From: Aurifilum marmelostoma
Taxonomy: Eukaryota > Ascomycota > Sordariomycetes > Diaporthales > Cryphonectriaceae
Direction of reading: 5' to 3'
Length of the DNA stretch: 64,000 nucleotides
Assembly (NCBI GenBank): GCA_027559495.1
Contig: JAMXSV010000021.1
Location: 186,001-250,000 of the forward strand
The translations under genes and the position numbers were made by a program. Positions within the stretch are counted from its first letter, which is position 1. Every line of letters begins with the position of its first letter. Shown one piece after another: positions 12,401 through 26,184 of the stretch. A model generated the notes under the pieces. The model saw only the letters and a program-made list of their open reading frames with translations. It was not told the origin of the DNA and made no database searches.

Positions 12401-15400
12401 TAGGCCACCCCCCAGCGCTGGACACGCACAACACCTTGCATGCAGGCTGCGCAGTACAAGACGAGATAGCCTGGATGGAGGGATCCTTGTTGTTAATTCA
12501 CACGCACACATACACACACTCTCTCTCTTTTATCGGTGACTCCCTTGCTGCATCGGCATAGGAAACAAGATATGGTGAGGAAAAAGAGGGAAAAACCAAT
12601 AAAAGGGAAAGAAAAAAAAATAGCAACAGTGAACCGTTTTCCGTCTGAAGATAAAACTCGCTTCATCATGCCATGCGTGGACTGACGGGGACGCAATGGC
12701 CCACACTTCAGTCGAGCCCACGCATCCGGGCCGTTCCCAAGGTGAGATAGAATAATAATAATAAAAAAATAATGGCTCCAACACCGTCATGTTTGAGGCC
12801 CCGTCAATCAGGACCAAACCGTTCTCGACGGCTTTGACTTCCAGAAACGTACAGGTCTTTCGTCGCGCCCATCGTCCTTTGCGCCCTCTCTTCTCGTCCC
12901 CGCTTTCCTCGGTGTACTCCAGGATCTTGAGGTACGCATAGCAATGCTACACAGGGAACAAGGGTGGTTTGCAGGCTGTGCTTGTCCAAAATAGCAGTGA
13001 AACAGCCGAGGAGAGGGGAGCCAAGACACCAGTCACCAGGCTTGCCAAGGCACTCGACTGATTGCTGCCATTGGGAGAACCACATGGCAAAGAAAAGGTC
13101 AGACATACTACTACCGTGTGCTGCTGCTACGTAGCATAGCATAGTCATAGTCCTGTAGCGTCTCGACGATAAGGGGATCTTTTGTAAGTACGTGCTGGGT
13201 CAGGGACTCAACAAAAGGCGGGACATCCGCTGTCGATCCACGCGTCAACCTTCTTTTTTCGATGCCAGCGTGGTGGCTAGTCTTCTCAGCCTCATCACGA
13301 CGTGGACTTTGGACTGCGATAGAGACAAGGCTTTAGCATGCCCGTCGTGGGGCCGTCACAGAGGCAGGTGACCCTTGTTGGCAGCGACACAGGCAAGACC
13401 CTGCGCTTCTTTATCCTTTGCAAGCCGTCGACGTTGTCGTTGCTGTTGCACGACAGAAGGATTCGCTGTGCGACAGAACTACTACGTAGCACGTGCGGAT
13501 CCAGCCTCATATTCTCGAAAAGGCGTGATACAAAGCTTGATTGAGTCAAATGCCTCTCGAGTAGGTGCAGATCAGTGTGGTCAAACGGCCCTCTAGACAT
13601 AAGTACACCGAGCATTGTCTTTGTCGTCATCATGCTATAACGTAATCGAATAGTAAAACTCAATCTTCGTTGCTCTGAAGAAGGAGAGCAGAGGGACTGG
13701 CGCCGCAGCCTCGTACGACGAGCCCTCTTTTTGGTGAGACAGAATGATGCACTGGCCTCGGTAGCTGTTTAGTCGTAGTGCTCGAAAGTCCGTCATCACA
13801 TGCAGCCGTCCGGGGCTCTGGCGATGGCGCGGCTGGTCTTATCAAAGTTTTGCTGGCCGCATAGCTTCACACAAAGTTTTTTTTTTTCTAAAGAAAAAAA
13901 GAAGAAGACAAAATGGGCCTTGCAGAATCGAGTCACCTTGCCGAGAGCATATTTTCATGCCGGCTTAGGGTGATATCCGCCCAGTGCGTGCACCACTCCG
14001 AGCCCTTCACAACGGGACAGCTTATTAGGCAGTCGTAAAAATTCCCCCCAAAGAAACCATTGAGAGCGGGCGGTCGAGCAAGTAGCCGATCCTGGTATGT
14101 CTGGCCCCCAAGAGACGTCTTGCAGGACGGCGGTGGCAACGGGCACGCACACCACGAATACATCCTGACGAGGACCGAGATCCTTCGAATCCCAAGCACC
14201 ATCTTGCTGCGCTTCCCGAATTCGAAATTGACCCGGAAGGCAGGAGAAATCCGTGTGTCTGCAACTAGGCTGAAGTTGGCCAAAATTCCCCAAACCCGTG
14301 TGTGTGTGTGTGTGTGTATTGGACGGAGGGAGGGGGGGACGGCGAGGTTCTGCATGAAACTTTACAGACGCAGGATCAATCAACCACGGCCCAAAGCCAA
14401 ACCTCGCCAATCCTCTCTCCAGTCTCAAGTCACTCGTGTGTGCCGGAGTGCCGTGTTTTCGACGGCGCCATGGGTACAAATTGCTGTACATATGTAAAGT
14501 CCGTCACACGATGGACTCTCTAGTGGCCGAGCGTAACACATCCGATGCGTGTGCATGCTGCAGTTCCAGCAGTCTGGCACGCAGATGGATGTGACTTGCA
14601 CCACCCCTGCATGCCGCTCGTGCAGCCGGTGTTGACCATTGACCACTGACCAGTCGCCCGGCCCTGCAGTAGTGCTGTAGCCAAGCAGCCAGACATAGAG
14701 AAGCCACGCACAGCAGTTGTTTCAGATGGGCCGTGTAGGCCCGATGTATGGGCTGCCCTTTCGCTAGTTTCAACCACAGCCGTCATTCTCGTTCAGAACG
14801 AACCACGCAGATCTGCATATTTGTGCATATGCCCCCGCCCCCCAATGAGACCTTTTGTGCAGTGTATACCCTATAGTGTCACATCTTGACTGCTTTCAGG
14901 TGCGGGGGAAGTCGGAGTCGGTCTGTGCCTCCGGTGCGCAGCGGCATCCGTTGTTCATTCGGTACACGAAGTGCCTTGATGTGCACGATCGTCATTGTAC
15001 CGAAACAAGTAATGCTCCTGCGCATGTATGTATGGCGACCTAAACAAGTGTCTTTAGTAGATCGTTGCCTTGTATGCTGTGAGTGTGAACTCTCGAAGAA
15101 AAGCGAAGAAGAACACAAACATGGCGGGTGCTCTTTCTCCCAGGTGAAGGCAGCATGATGTTCGCGACCAGCCGTTACGACCACGGGTCGTGCCGCCCGA
15201 GACAGGGCCAGGCGAACAGTTGGCCTGGTATCTGGTAAAGACAGCGTTCCGATGAATACGTATTTCTACGATGAGCCCTCAGTCCCTCTAACTACATAGA
15301 GATCAGAGCCGTTCGTCATCAAAGGCGATGGAAGCGAAAGCTGGGCCGCCCCCGCACTTTTCCAGTACGAGATAGGGAATGCGGCCGCGCCGACATACGT

Positions 15401-17108
15401 AGTGAGTGTACCTTCTAGAATGCGTGTGGCATGTTCACAACTTTCCGAACGTGACGAGAAAGATCCCTGCCCGCGATGGATTCAAATCCATGAGAGCCTA
15501 ACCATGCCGAGGTTTGCAAAAGTAGCTGGGGGGCAGAGCCTTGAGGCCAACGCATTCCCTTCCTGGCTGGAAACTCTGATAAGGCACCATCCTTCTTGGC
15601 CCAACAGGCGGCGAGGAACGCGGTGAATGAATGATACAATGCCCAACTGGGTCCAAGAGCTTTTTGAAGAGCCAGCAGTGCAGCAGGCCCACTCGAGGAG
15701 ACAAGACGATGTGGCGGAAGAATCTTGTTCCATCGTCCCCCCGCCCTCTCTGTGTGTGTCCTCCTCTCCTCGCATTCTGTCGGTGTGGCCGCGCCTTTGC
15801 GGTGCACAGTAGCATTCGGCCACTTTTGACAGCTCAATAGTTGTCTCCTAGTGTGTTGAACAACCGGCGTGGGTTGCTGTGGATCTCAATTATCAATACA
15901 GCCTGGCCGAGATTGGGTGTATCAAATTGGTCGGCGTCGATGAACGCCTGCAACAGGTGAAAGCCAGCCGGTGGCACTGGCGACGTCGCAGGGCAAAATT
16001 TGGACCCGTCGAATCGTTCACGACCCCACGCCGCCCCACCCAAAGGCCGTTCGAAGGATCTCGTATGGACCCTGAAACCTTCGACACTCGCTTCGAGAAG
16101 GCTGCCAGGTTGCGCCCGGGGATGTGCCAATTGGCTCATGGCCCATGTCGATGGGTCCTTTGACCCGCATGAAGCTCCGAGATGGGTCCGGCAGCCCGTT
16201 GTTAGAAGCATGAGTGGTGAGGGCGATGCACAAGAAACTCCATGGGTTCGAGCCCGTGCGCTGCAGAATTGGCGGTGTTCACCACTCATGCATTTGTGGA
16301 AATCGCCTGACGAGCCAACAAGAAAGTCCGCTAATGCTCTCTGTGCTGGAAGGCACCACATAGTAAACACATGCCACGAAGCCGTCCCCAGATGCTACTG
16401 CAAAGAGGATGGCGGTGAGTGCCTGTTCGCATTGAGGTCTTTGATAACCCTGTCCTTAAGACGATGCATAATTGGCATGCCGCGCCCGGTATGAGGGTCG
16501 ACTACCTCTGGCAAATGTTGCGGTCTCGAATCCAGTCAAAGGCCCGAACTGTAACAGTCGAGTCCAGCATCGTCTCTGAGCATCCAGTCGATTTAGAACA
16601 AGTAAGCAACGAGGAAACAGGTGCAAGCAGCGCATGGCAGCCTGTCCCTGCAGCTCTGAACCAGTTGCAGGCCGAGTCGAGAACATGTGTCGTGCTCAAG
16701 GTTTCGCCAATGCGTTCCACGGTTCACCGAGTGGATGTACTATGTACCATAGTATTTCGAAGCAGAGGCTTCAGTCCTCCAAGATCACTATTTGACAGGC
16801 TCTCACCGAGTACCATTATGGTTCGACTCGTCGAGAGATGTAGGGGCCCCTGGTCTGCTTGATGCGGCTCACTGTGCAAATCCGGGGCAGCCAACTGCTG
16901 GCCCGGGGTGGTGGGTTTGCTAATGAAGCTTCACACCTGCGCAGTCAGCCGCGGCCGACAGCCCTTGTCTGCTTTCAAGCATCCAACCATACCATGCCTT
17001 TTTCTGTGAGGTGACTCCCAGGCTGATGGGAACTTAGCAGTCAGGCTTCTCGCCGTCGGTTACGGACCGCTACACCTGCGCGGAAGGCCCGCCAGGATCT
17101 GCACCCTG

Positions 17109-17131
17109 TTTTTTTTTTTTTTTTTTTTTTT
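17109..17131. repeat. T23 homopolymer
   Basis: Run of 23 T in the gene-poor region. No gene fragment next to it could be identified. Confidence 0.9.
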
Positions 17132-20100
17132 CTGCTGCCACTGGACGGGAAAGGGTGACAAAGAGAGATGGGATGAGAGGGGTCAGCGGCCTGGCAGGTT
17201 CAAGGCTGTTGACCCGCAGGGTAGAGGTTTTCACGTTGTGGGGAATCGTCGCATGACACGTGCCTGGCAGACCATCTTGGTCTGATCTCGCATCGGTTCA
17301 CAGGCGAGGCTGGACGCCGGCTAGCCCCTGCCTGCCGTGGCGATAATCTTGCTGGTGGTGATAGTGACATTTCACAAGTCAAGATGCCTGGGTGCAGAGC
17401 AAAAGAAGCGTCCTGGTCACAGGTCCGTGCCAAGCCAGGCCAGCCCAGCCATCCGCCCCGGTGATGATCGAAATGATATGAGAGAGAGCCCTTGTGCCGC
17501 AATGAGCCACAGCGGTCCGATCTATTGGGCATGATACCAAGTCTGGCTTCATATCTCTTGGGGAGGGCCCAGCAATTTGGTGGCGAGATCGCTTGTGCAG
17601 GCAATCTGATGACCAAAAGAAAATCGCGCTTATCCGCAACAGCACACTATGGCCACTAGTAAGTAGCCAGGCGTGCCAGGACAACCCTCAAGGTTCCATC
17701 TGCCAAGGATGAATATCAGAGCCTGTCCGCGAGTGCACAGGCAAGGGAACCTCTGGGGCCCATCTTCTAGGCCCCTCACTTGCGGCCTTCCGGTTGGTTC
17801 GCTTGCTTCTTCTACTGTGGTACACTGATGGCGTCGAGCCTGGGAGTTAAGAGTCGGCCCCTCCTTCAAGCCCCCTCTTTTATCGGGCCCGGAATCTACA
17901 GCCTGCGACCCGGTCGCTCCAGATGAAGGACGATTTTGCCGGCCCTGACGGATGAACCCACAACCCATATGCCAACAGTATGCAGTCGGACGGGGGTGAC
18001 CCAAAAGACGGTCTGAACGGTCAGGACAGGAACGTGGTCGGCTATTCATCGACTGATTTTCGGCTGCATTAGGCACTGTGGTGTCCATCAAGACAGCGCA
18101 CAAGCTACTTCACAGTAGAGAGGCTGCGTTGGCCCGGGAGGATATCAGGTCAGGCGCCTCGACACCAAATGTGCAGACGCAGTGTACCTCGGCGCCGTGT
18201 CTGTCGCTCGCCCGTGCTCCAGATCTCAGGTACCAAGATCTCATCAGCAATCCTTCGTCCCGACTGACCACCAAAGGAGGGGTGCTCGCGTCACCCCCCG
18301 GCGGAGGAGGGTTTTGATCAAGGAGCGTGTTTCTCTGAGCTTCTACTGTCTGGCCGCCGTTGCGAGGATCCGCCAGTCGAGCCAGGTAGGAGACCCAGAA
18401 TTTTCCGTACGGTCGCATCCAAGTTGCTTACTTGGATATTGTGGCTGTCTCGTTCCTGCAGAAGTGCAGGGCTGTCCTGCAAGGTACGACTTGTGTATCC
18501 GAGGTACAACGGTACCGTAGTGTGTGCTACCTTGGCCACGCACGGAGGAGGTACACAGTGACAACCCCCTCCTTCTTTACCCCCCCCCACGGCGAAGTAA
18601 CTCCAGAGAGAAGACCGGTGAAGGCGAGGACTCCTTGTTGGGGGCCCAGAACGACAGGGATAGGTCTTGAAGATAGCCCAGCGGCCCCTCCACGGGTTGT
18701 GAGCCGTAGCAGGGTTACTGTGGTAGCCCAATGAGTGGACACATTCGAGGATTCAAATGCGATGGATCGAAATGTGCCTGATTGTACAGCACTGACAGGC
18801 TTCCAGAAAGAGACAGTGGGCCGCTTCCTCACATGGAGTTCATGCAGCTAGAGGCGGTGGTGAGAGGTGCAAGCTGCAAGCTGCATGCTGCAGGCCATGA
18901 GACGGTTCACCGTACAGTAGGCATGCATGCCCAGGAGGGGATGGTGCAGAGCAGACCGCCGGCATGGCGCGCGCGCGTGTTCCCCAGTCACAAGCCAACA
19001 GTCGAGTAGGCCATCGGACAAACGGCAATATCGCCGTGGGTGAGGGGGAGGAATACCCGATCTCCAGATCCCCTTCACAGCAGCTATAGTATCTATCTTG
19101 TAGGTGGTGACGGTGGTGGCAATGATCGGTCGGCGGCCTGGTTCTGCAATGCGACAGTGCCTGACAGGTGAAACGGCGGCAATATGGGCGAATGGGGAAT
19201 GGTTGCGTTGAAGGTTTCTGGCCTGTGAGCCTGTGAGTGTGCCAGTCTACCAGTGTCTTTCACATGAATGTCGTACCTGAGTCGCCGGTGGACCGTCTCT
19301 GGCCAGCCCCTAGAGTAGACCCGCTACTGTACACAGTAGGACAAATAGGGCAAGAGGAGGAGAAGTTGTTTCATTTCAGGATGCCGATCGAAAAGGTAGA
19401 TCACCAAAGATAATCGCCCGACGGCATCAACGGGGGGGAAGCATCGGCGAAATAGTACTGTACATAGCACTATACGGCTAGCACTATAGTTGTGGTAGCA
19501 TCCGGTGGGCCAGCGTTGGATCTGCAGGTGCTTTGATCTGGCCTCGAACGGCTGACCGAGGTTTGGGTTGAGGGCTCCCTCGAAGCAGAGGATACCTGCA
19601 GGTCAGAAAGGAAGAACCGAGGAAGCCAATAGGCGGTGCCATCTTCGCAAAAGTACGAAGGATGGTGACGAGTAGAATGCAGATCTAGTACCACGACAGT
19701 ATTGGGCATGATGGGCAGTCAATTGACACCAGAGCGAGTCAGGAACGTCATGTTCTCTTTGTCGAATTCTCCTCCTGTGAGGAATATGGGTTAGGGTGCA
19801 TGGCTCCTTGCAGTATTACTCTCTCACTCTTTCCTCTTTCATATGGGTTGTTGCTTCCAGATGAAGAAATATGATAGGCAGCAGCTTGACCCAGAAAGGC
19901 AACCACGACGTGCCCCACAGAGGATTGTGTGTACGTACTAGGCAGTAATTAGTGGTGTCTACCACCCACTGTAGCATGTACGCCGCACCGTACCCAGGTG
20001 CTATAGGTGCTATAGCACTGGCTTGCTGGGCCAGCAACAGGACCAGTACCAAGGACACCAGACAAATCGCCCCCAGCCAATGACGGTCCCATCAACCACA

Positions 20101-20450
20101 CACAAAGTCGGAAAAGAAGGAAACGAAAAGAAGAGAGACACAGAGCGCGTATACTACTCGAGGAGGTCCAATCATGGTGTCATCCTCATCTCGAGCACAT
20201 CACTTAATGATCGACCTGGTCGGACGTGCTAACTCGGGGCTGACGATGGGCTGATGGCAAGTTGCAACATGCCTTCGAAAACCTGAACAATCAGAATCAC
20301 CACGAGCCATCGCACATCACAAGCCCCATCACGGGATCAGGCGAGCCGCTGCGACAGCGGCAAAGACGTGGGAGGCAATAGCCAACTGTGCTACCGAGTG
20401 GCACGTCGGGCTATCACGAGCTTTTCAGGGCGCCATCCACCCACCCACCC

Positions 20451-20473
20451 CACACACACACACACACACACAC
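20451..20473. repeat. (CA)n microsatellite
   Basis: Simple CA repeat following a CCCA-rich stretch in the gene-poor region. Confidence 0.9.
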
Positions 20474-21406
20474 GCAAAAGACTGCTCCAGCAAGACATAG
20501 GGAGCCCTGGCTCCTGACTGGCCAGCCACGCCACACACCAATGTCTAAGTGCTTGCAGCACGCCGGCCCGCCTCGACATGCAGCCTCTGGTTGGCCTCTT
20601 GGCGTGATTGCAACGCATCTCGTCACGCAGGTCACCACCCGGAACTTGTCGAATCTCCAATGTTCGTTTGACGCCAGAGCCATGCCAGTGTTTCGGATTA
20701 GCTGCAATCAATCACCGTGCCAGAGCAAGTACAGTACAACACTATTGCAGCCAGGTCAAGATCAGAAGACGAGCGTCAGAGGCTCAGAGGCCTCAGCGGT
20801 GGTGGACCACACCAGCGTCACCAGTGCCCCGCAAACCAGGCTGGCTACACACTTCGCCGTCTTTCTTTTTTTGCTGGGGCTCAAGAGGCGAACTGCATCT
20901 CGGGACATCTATTCGTCGCATGTGTACAGCCACCAGCGGGGTCTGGCGCTGCGGGCGGCTTCACTCGCGATGCCTGTCCAGCTCAAAGTCGTATCTACTG
21001 TATGATGCAGATGACGACAGGCTAGCGTCCAGAGAGGTTCTACACAGTACCATCAGTGGTGCTGGGGCAAGTTGGTTGCTGGCCAAGGCTAACCTATAGT
21101 AGCTCTTAGGAAAGTGACAGGGTCTGACTATTCTTTGTGCCGCGCCGTGCTCTGCAGAGACATATACCGCGCCAGCTAGTGAATTCCTGCCATGACGATA
21201 TGCCCAACCAGCAGAGTCCTGAACGGCGTGTTTCGAGACCCTGGCGTGCCTGGATAGACTAACAAAGTGCGTGCCACGGGGGCTCTCGGGCATGGGAGGT
21301 GCCTGAAGATCATCGCCAGCGCATGAAGTCAAGCGTCTCCAACAGGTCCGCGAAACTCTGTCCTGCCGAAGTACCTCCGCTGGCATTGGGTCAAAAGATA
21401 CACACG

Positions 21407-21408
<2 letters not shown>

Positions 21409-21439
<31 letters not shown>
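21409..21439. repeat. (AC)n microsatellite
   Basis: About fifteen AC units in the gene-poor region. Confidence 0.9.
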
Positions 21440-21440
<1 letters not shown>

Positions 21441-23954
21441 CAGAACCCCCACTCTGGGCAGCAAAGGGACCCTCCATCCGGTCGCACTCACAGCAGCAGT
21501 CGAGGGCGAGGCGCCCGTGCTTCTGTCGTGTCCGGTCTTGTTGACGATCTGGGAGGGTCATGTTCTGCATGTGCTCTGGACAGCATGACCAGCGACCATG
21601 CCTAGCGCGATCCAGCAGAACCAGTCGTGGGCAGCAGGTTGGAGCCGAAACAATCGGTCTGGCGTCTCGACGGCGAGTAGCGAATGGATTCGTCTCGGTG
21701 CGTTGCGTTGTTGTACGGCCCAGCATGTCTAGTAGCGATAGCGTCGAACAACAACGCTGGATTGTGCGGTCAGCGAGCGGCTGTCCTCTTGCGTCGCTGT
21801 CCTATCAGGTGGAGCAGCGCCCACCGCTCCGCCGACTGTTATGCAGGCCCCAACAGGGCACAGTATGAACCTGTGCAAGACTTGTGGAGCTTTTGTGATG
21901 GGTCCGAGGCCCAACCAGCGCGTCGGATTGGGCCCAAGCAACCACCTAACCCACGACAGCGGGGGACTTGTGCGCATACTCCAAGCGATTCGTCCCTGGA
22001 TCCTCCTCTCTTCTTGGGCCTTTGTCCAATGCGCTGCCCCGATCTCGCACGCTGCGTGCGTGCAGCCCGACCAATACTGTCCCGCCGACCAACTGAGCGA
22101 TTATACCGACCGACACAAGTTTACCACGTACTGTATTGTACTATGGTACATAGCAGCAATGCTAATGGCATGCGGCCTTTCCAAGGTTGTCTCCAAATTA
22201 CGAGCGACACCCCCGTACGATCTTGCGTGCACTATTCATGCACGGAGCAGCATGTGCTCTCGTATCATGCCTACTGCGAGATTTCTGGTTCCCACACCTC
22301 GAACCCATTTGCAGAATTGCACTAACATCACAATTCGGTCCCCAGCTGGACAGCTCACCTCGACTGTGGCGCCTGTGGGACGACGGGTTTTCTGCTCGTG
22401 GAAGCTCGGCCTGAAGGAGGGCAGGGAGAGAGAAAGCGAAGAGCGCAAGCAGTCCTGTCGCCCCTCCGCTTCGCACCATAACCGCCGGGTGCTCTACTGG
22501 CGACGCGAGAGAACAAACAGAAAGAGAGAAAAAAAATGAGAGAGCGTGCGGTGGCAAAATCAGCCCAGCCCCGTCGTATTGTGCCTGCATCACCCGTCCT
22601 ATGGTACAGCGCCTCCGGGCCCAGTCGTCCTCGTGTTGCCGCTTCAGCAGAAGCCAGATGCCGCCTTCTGTGGTAGACGACTGACCAGTAGCAGCCGGAG
22701 GTGACCAGTCTCTGATGGCGCCGTCTGCAGGAACGCACAGAGTTGTCACGCAGGCACGCCAAGGGTCGCCCACACTTGTGAGCTGCGAGATGTCGTATGC
22801 TCTCCCCTCCCGTAACCTGTCCCTCTTCTCTTCTGTCCCTCCTCCGGAGGGCGTCGAGGCAGGGGTTTGCCCACCGCACTCAAGCAGGTCCCACCTCGAT
22901 TCCCCACTGCTTGGAATCTGGTTCACTTCCCGGGGGCCCGGGACGCCATGGGACCCTCGTCTCAGAGGGCCAAGTACCCATCGATGAGCGGTACTTCCGA
23001 CAGCCTGGTCGGGAGAGGTCGCCAAAATAGATATGGACTAGCGCCGCTGCGCCCACCCACCTTGCCCCAGACAAGGGCACAGGGGGTAAGGTGTGGGTGG
23101 GTGGGTAATGCTGCTGGTCCCCTGGTCAGTCGAGCCCTCGCTGCCTCGTCAGCGGCGACGAGAGAGCAGTGTGAGACAACCAAGAGGGTGGTGGGTGGGT
23201 TCGGTGGAGGGAGCTCTTGACGGGGCCCGGGGGCCCTGTGTCGTGGGGCATAGCAGTCGGTTCTGCGCTCTATGGTGGCTTCATGAAGGAGCCAGGGTGA
23301 ATAGAGACGGGGACAAGTGCCAGGCCCCCGTAACTCACACCCTTGCGCAAGTCCAGATGCCACCCCCATCCGACGGTCGTGGGCCTGAGGTTGCGGTAGG
23401 GACCTTTACCTGTCTGGGACTCTGCTGATTCTCATTCTCTCCTCTGCGTAGTAGCCCGTTTTGCACACACACACCACACTCACCCACGCTGCCCGCCGCT
23501 CTTTTACATATTCCACTGGAGATCCCACTTCTACCACGCTCTCTCTTGTTTCCACTTCCATGATCGGCAGACTGTTGAACGCATGATTCCTTTCCTCCTC
23601 TTCTATTTACATATCGGTTCTCTTCCTTTTTTTGACTCGAGCTTGGAACACCGCTTCCATCCCTTCTTTAAGTATACCTCTCGTTCTTGATATAGTCGTC
23701 GACGACGCGTCTCTTTTCCCACCCCTCCATCCACCTGTATCCATTTATACCTTCCCGGACCAGGAAAGAGGGTCAATTCATAAACATCAGACCGTCCCCT
23801 CCCTCTCCTCAAGACGAGACCCATGTACAACAGCGCCTCTCGAGTATCAAACTATTAAGACAGCACACTCGCTCCCACACAGGACCTCGAGGCTGCCATC
23901 CATTCTTTGAATCGGAACGAACCGATACGACCATCATTTGGCCAGCCTGCCTCG

Positions 23955-23985
<31 letters not shown>

Positions 23986-23986
23986 C
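23955..23986 (+). repeat. (CAA)n tract in the presumed 5' leader of the MSN2-like gene
   Basis: Ten to eleven CAA/ACA units lie about 230 bp before the ATG at 24219, within a C/A/T-rich region that resembles a long fungal 5' UTR. CAA repeats are unstructured in RNA. A role in translation is inference only. Confidence 0.8.
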
Positions 23987-24218
23987 GCCTCTCGACCCAG
24001 AGACTTGTACAATTACAACCCCGCCTAGTATATCCTTAATACTTTAAACACACATATACACAAGTTTATTTGAAAAGTCGGAAAGCAAAAGATCAAACTG
24101 TAACACAAGATCAACAGCTTGGTGGGTGCTCGCTCCCCTCTCTCTGAAACAGCAGCGAGAAGGACGTCGAGGCTGATATGTCAGGAACCGCAGACCCAGC
24201 AGACAACCACACAACACA

Positions 24219-26184
24219 ATGGAACCCATGATGGCTCAACAGCAGATGGCTCCGGCCTTCTTCTACTACAGCCCAGACCCTCACTCCGAGAACAGAAGTC
24301 ACGGCCACTTCATCCCACAGCAGCAGCCTCACCACGCCTACGCACACCACCACATCCCTCAGCAGATCCAGGTGTTCCCACCAGTGCCAGTGCTCCCCTC
24401 CTCACCGCTGCCTTCGACACCGGTGTTCTCGCGGCCCAGCTCCTCGTGCTCGCAGCCGTCCATGAGCCAGCCCAGCAAGCCCAGCTTCACCAGCGCGCCC
24501 CAGCAGGTGCTCACCCCCCAGGCCTCCCCAGTGCGCATGCACCAGCAGCTCCACAGGCCAACCATCGTGCTGGACACCGACAAGTTTGAGGGCGTTGATG
24601 GCCTGTGCTACCCTCAGACACCTGCGCTGTCCACGGCCGGCAGCGTCATCAGCAGCCCCGGCAGCTGCGACATGCTGGCTACGCCGCTGAACCCCATGTT
24701 CTCCGGACTGGACGGCAGCGCCATGGGACTCAAGGAGGAGGAGGTTGCCCAGCCCGTTGAGCAGTTCCCCAACCTGGAGTGGAACAGCTGTGCCTCACCA
24801 CCAATGACACCAGGTGAGTTTATTTTTTTCTTAAAAAAATGCAATTCAAAAAAAAAGAAGAAAGATGAAAAATTAAGTCAAAACAACATCGGAATGTCAA
24901 GAGTGGAACGTGGGCTTGTGAATTTTGGCTGACATGCGGCGCTCTTTTTTTTCCCTTTCCACAGTGTACCTCCCGCACCAGCAGGCCCAAGCTCCCAGCT
25001 GCTCATCTCCCGCCCCTGGTGATTTCACCTCTGCGGCTGCATCCACAACCACGTCGTGCCCGTCGCTGTCGCCCTCGCCCCCTCCGCCAACCTACGCCAA
25101 CTCCGTCACATCAGAGCACCCCTCGCTAGACTTTGACTTTTGTGACCCGCGCAACCTGACGGTCGGCACAGTCAATCCAACACTGGCTCCCGAGTTCTCC
25201 ATCTCCGGGCTGGCGACACAGGAAGGCGAGCTTGTGTTCCGAGGTGACACATTCACCCAGGGACAAACAACCCCTGCAATCTCCAGCGTCAACTCTTCCT
25301 TCTCGGACGTGACACCACCCGTGCCCCACGGCCTGCCAATCTACGACGACTTCTCTGATCTCGCCTCCGAGGACAGCTTCGTGCAGGGCCTCGTCCACCT
25401 GGGCGACCAAGCCTCACGCTCGCGGTCCAGCTCCGGCGCCACCTCCCACAGCTTCTCCTCCTACGGCGACTACGAGACGCAGTCCTTCGGCATGCCCAGC
25501 CCTTCTGAGTCGGGTGCCAGCTGCGACGGCCACCGCAACAAGCGTATGAAGAAGGACCACAGCAGCATCAACGTGGACACGGCCGCCGAGGCAGAGCAGA
25601 CCAGCGCCAACGATGCCCAGCAGCCACAGCAGGGTTCTGCTGACGGCCAGGGCGGCAGCCAGGGCGGCAGCGCTGCTGCGGCTGAGTCCAACACCCCCAA
25701 CGGCAACGCCTCCTCGGGCTCTGACAGCGGCACCCCTTCTTCGGTTCCCAACCGCCGCGGCCGCAAGCAATCCCTGACCGAGGACCCCAGCAAGACCTTT
25801 GTCTGCGAGCTCTGCAACCGCCGCTTCCGCCGCCAGGAGCACCTCAAGCGCCACTACCGCTCGCTGCACACCGAGGACAAGCCCTTTGAGTGCAACGAGT
25901 GCGGCAAGAAGTTCTCGCGCTCCGACAACCTGACGCAGCACCAGCGCACCCACGGCTCCGGCGCCATCGTCATGAACCTCATCGACGAGCACGACATGGC
26001 CGGTCACTACCACCCTGCCATGTACTCGGCACCCCCCATGGCCGGCGCCCCTGGCCCCGAGGAGTACGCCAGCTACGGCAAGGTGCTGTTCCAGGTGGCA
26101 TCCGAGATCCCCGTCAACACTGCAGGCGAGCTCTCAGACTCTGGCGACTCGGCCGGCAAGAGGAAGAGAAAGCGAGCTGAGTAA
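24219..26184 (+). CDS. MSN2: Msn2/Seb1-type C2H2 zinc-finger stress regulator
   Basis: Transcription factor of the Msn2/4 family (Seb1, CMSN2 in filamentous fungi), which binds stress-response elements (AGGGG) and shuttles into the nucleus on stress. Two exons, 24219-24813 and 24965-26184, with intron 24814-24964 (GTGAGT...CCACAG) joining MTP to VYLPHQQ; 604 residues. The N-terminal two thirds are Gln/Pro/Ser-rich activation-type sequence. NKRMKKD near residue 390 and NRRGRKQS just before the fingers are basic. The tandem fingers are CELCNRRFRRQEHLKRHYRS...H and CNECGKKFSRSDNLTQHQRTH, with the RQEHLKRH/RSDNLTQH recognition helices characteristic of Msn2. A basic tail (GKRKRKRAE) closes the protein. 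Its upstream gene-free region is the longest in the window, suggesting extensive control. Confidence 0.95.

Larger units (their letters stand above)
9406..24218. other. 14.8-kb gene-poor region upstream of the MSN2-like gene
   Basis: No open frame here has a recognisable motif, and frames on opposite strands overlap freely, as expected by chance in GC-rich DNA. It holds poly-C/poly-G runs (for example around 9900, 10147, 10990 and 11396), a T23 tract at 17109-17131, CA microsatellites at 20451-20473 and 21409-21439, and many short palindromes such as TGTACTATGGTACA-like sequences near 22130. The last 0.8 kb is C/T-rich and leads into the 5' leader of the zinc-finger gene. Base composition is not AT-rich, so this is not an obvious RIP-mutated repeat block. 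Confidence 0.55.

Noticed and set aside
13955..14497. Long overlapping open frames on both strands
   Set aside because: No family motif, crossed by a TG microsatellite; chance openness in GC-rich DNA.
15465..15500. Hairpin ATGGATTCAAATCCAT resembling a tRNA T arm
   Set aside because: The loop is six bases rather than seven, and no D arm or acceptor stem can be drawn on either strand.
16200..16275. tRNA-like B box (GGGTTCGAGCCC) on the plus strand
   Set aside because: The T stem does not pair correctly around the loop, no matching acceptor stem was found upstream, and no anticodon arm is visible.
20388..21099. Plus-strand open frames of 160-205 codons
   Set aside because: Read through CA repeats, overlap each other in different frames, and show no conserved motif or splice logic.
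21684..22539. Open frames of over 200 codons on the plus strand, and one of 275 on the minus strand (22198-23025)
   Set aside because: Mutually overlapping frames with biased composition and no recognisable domain.
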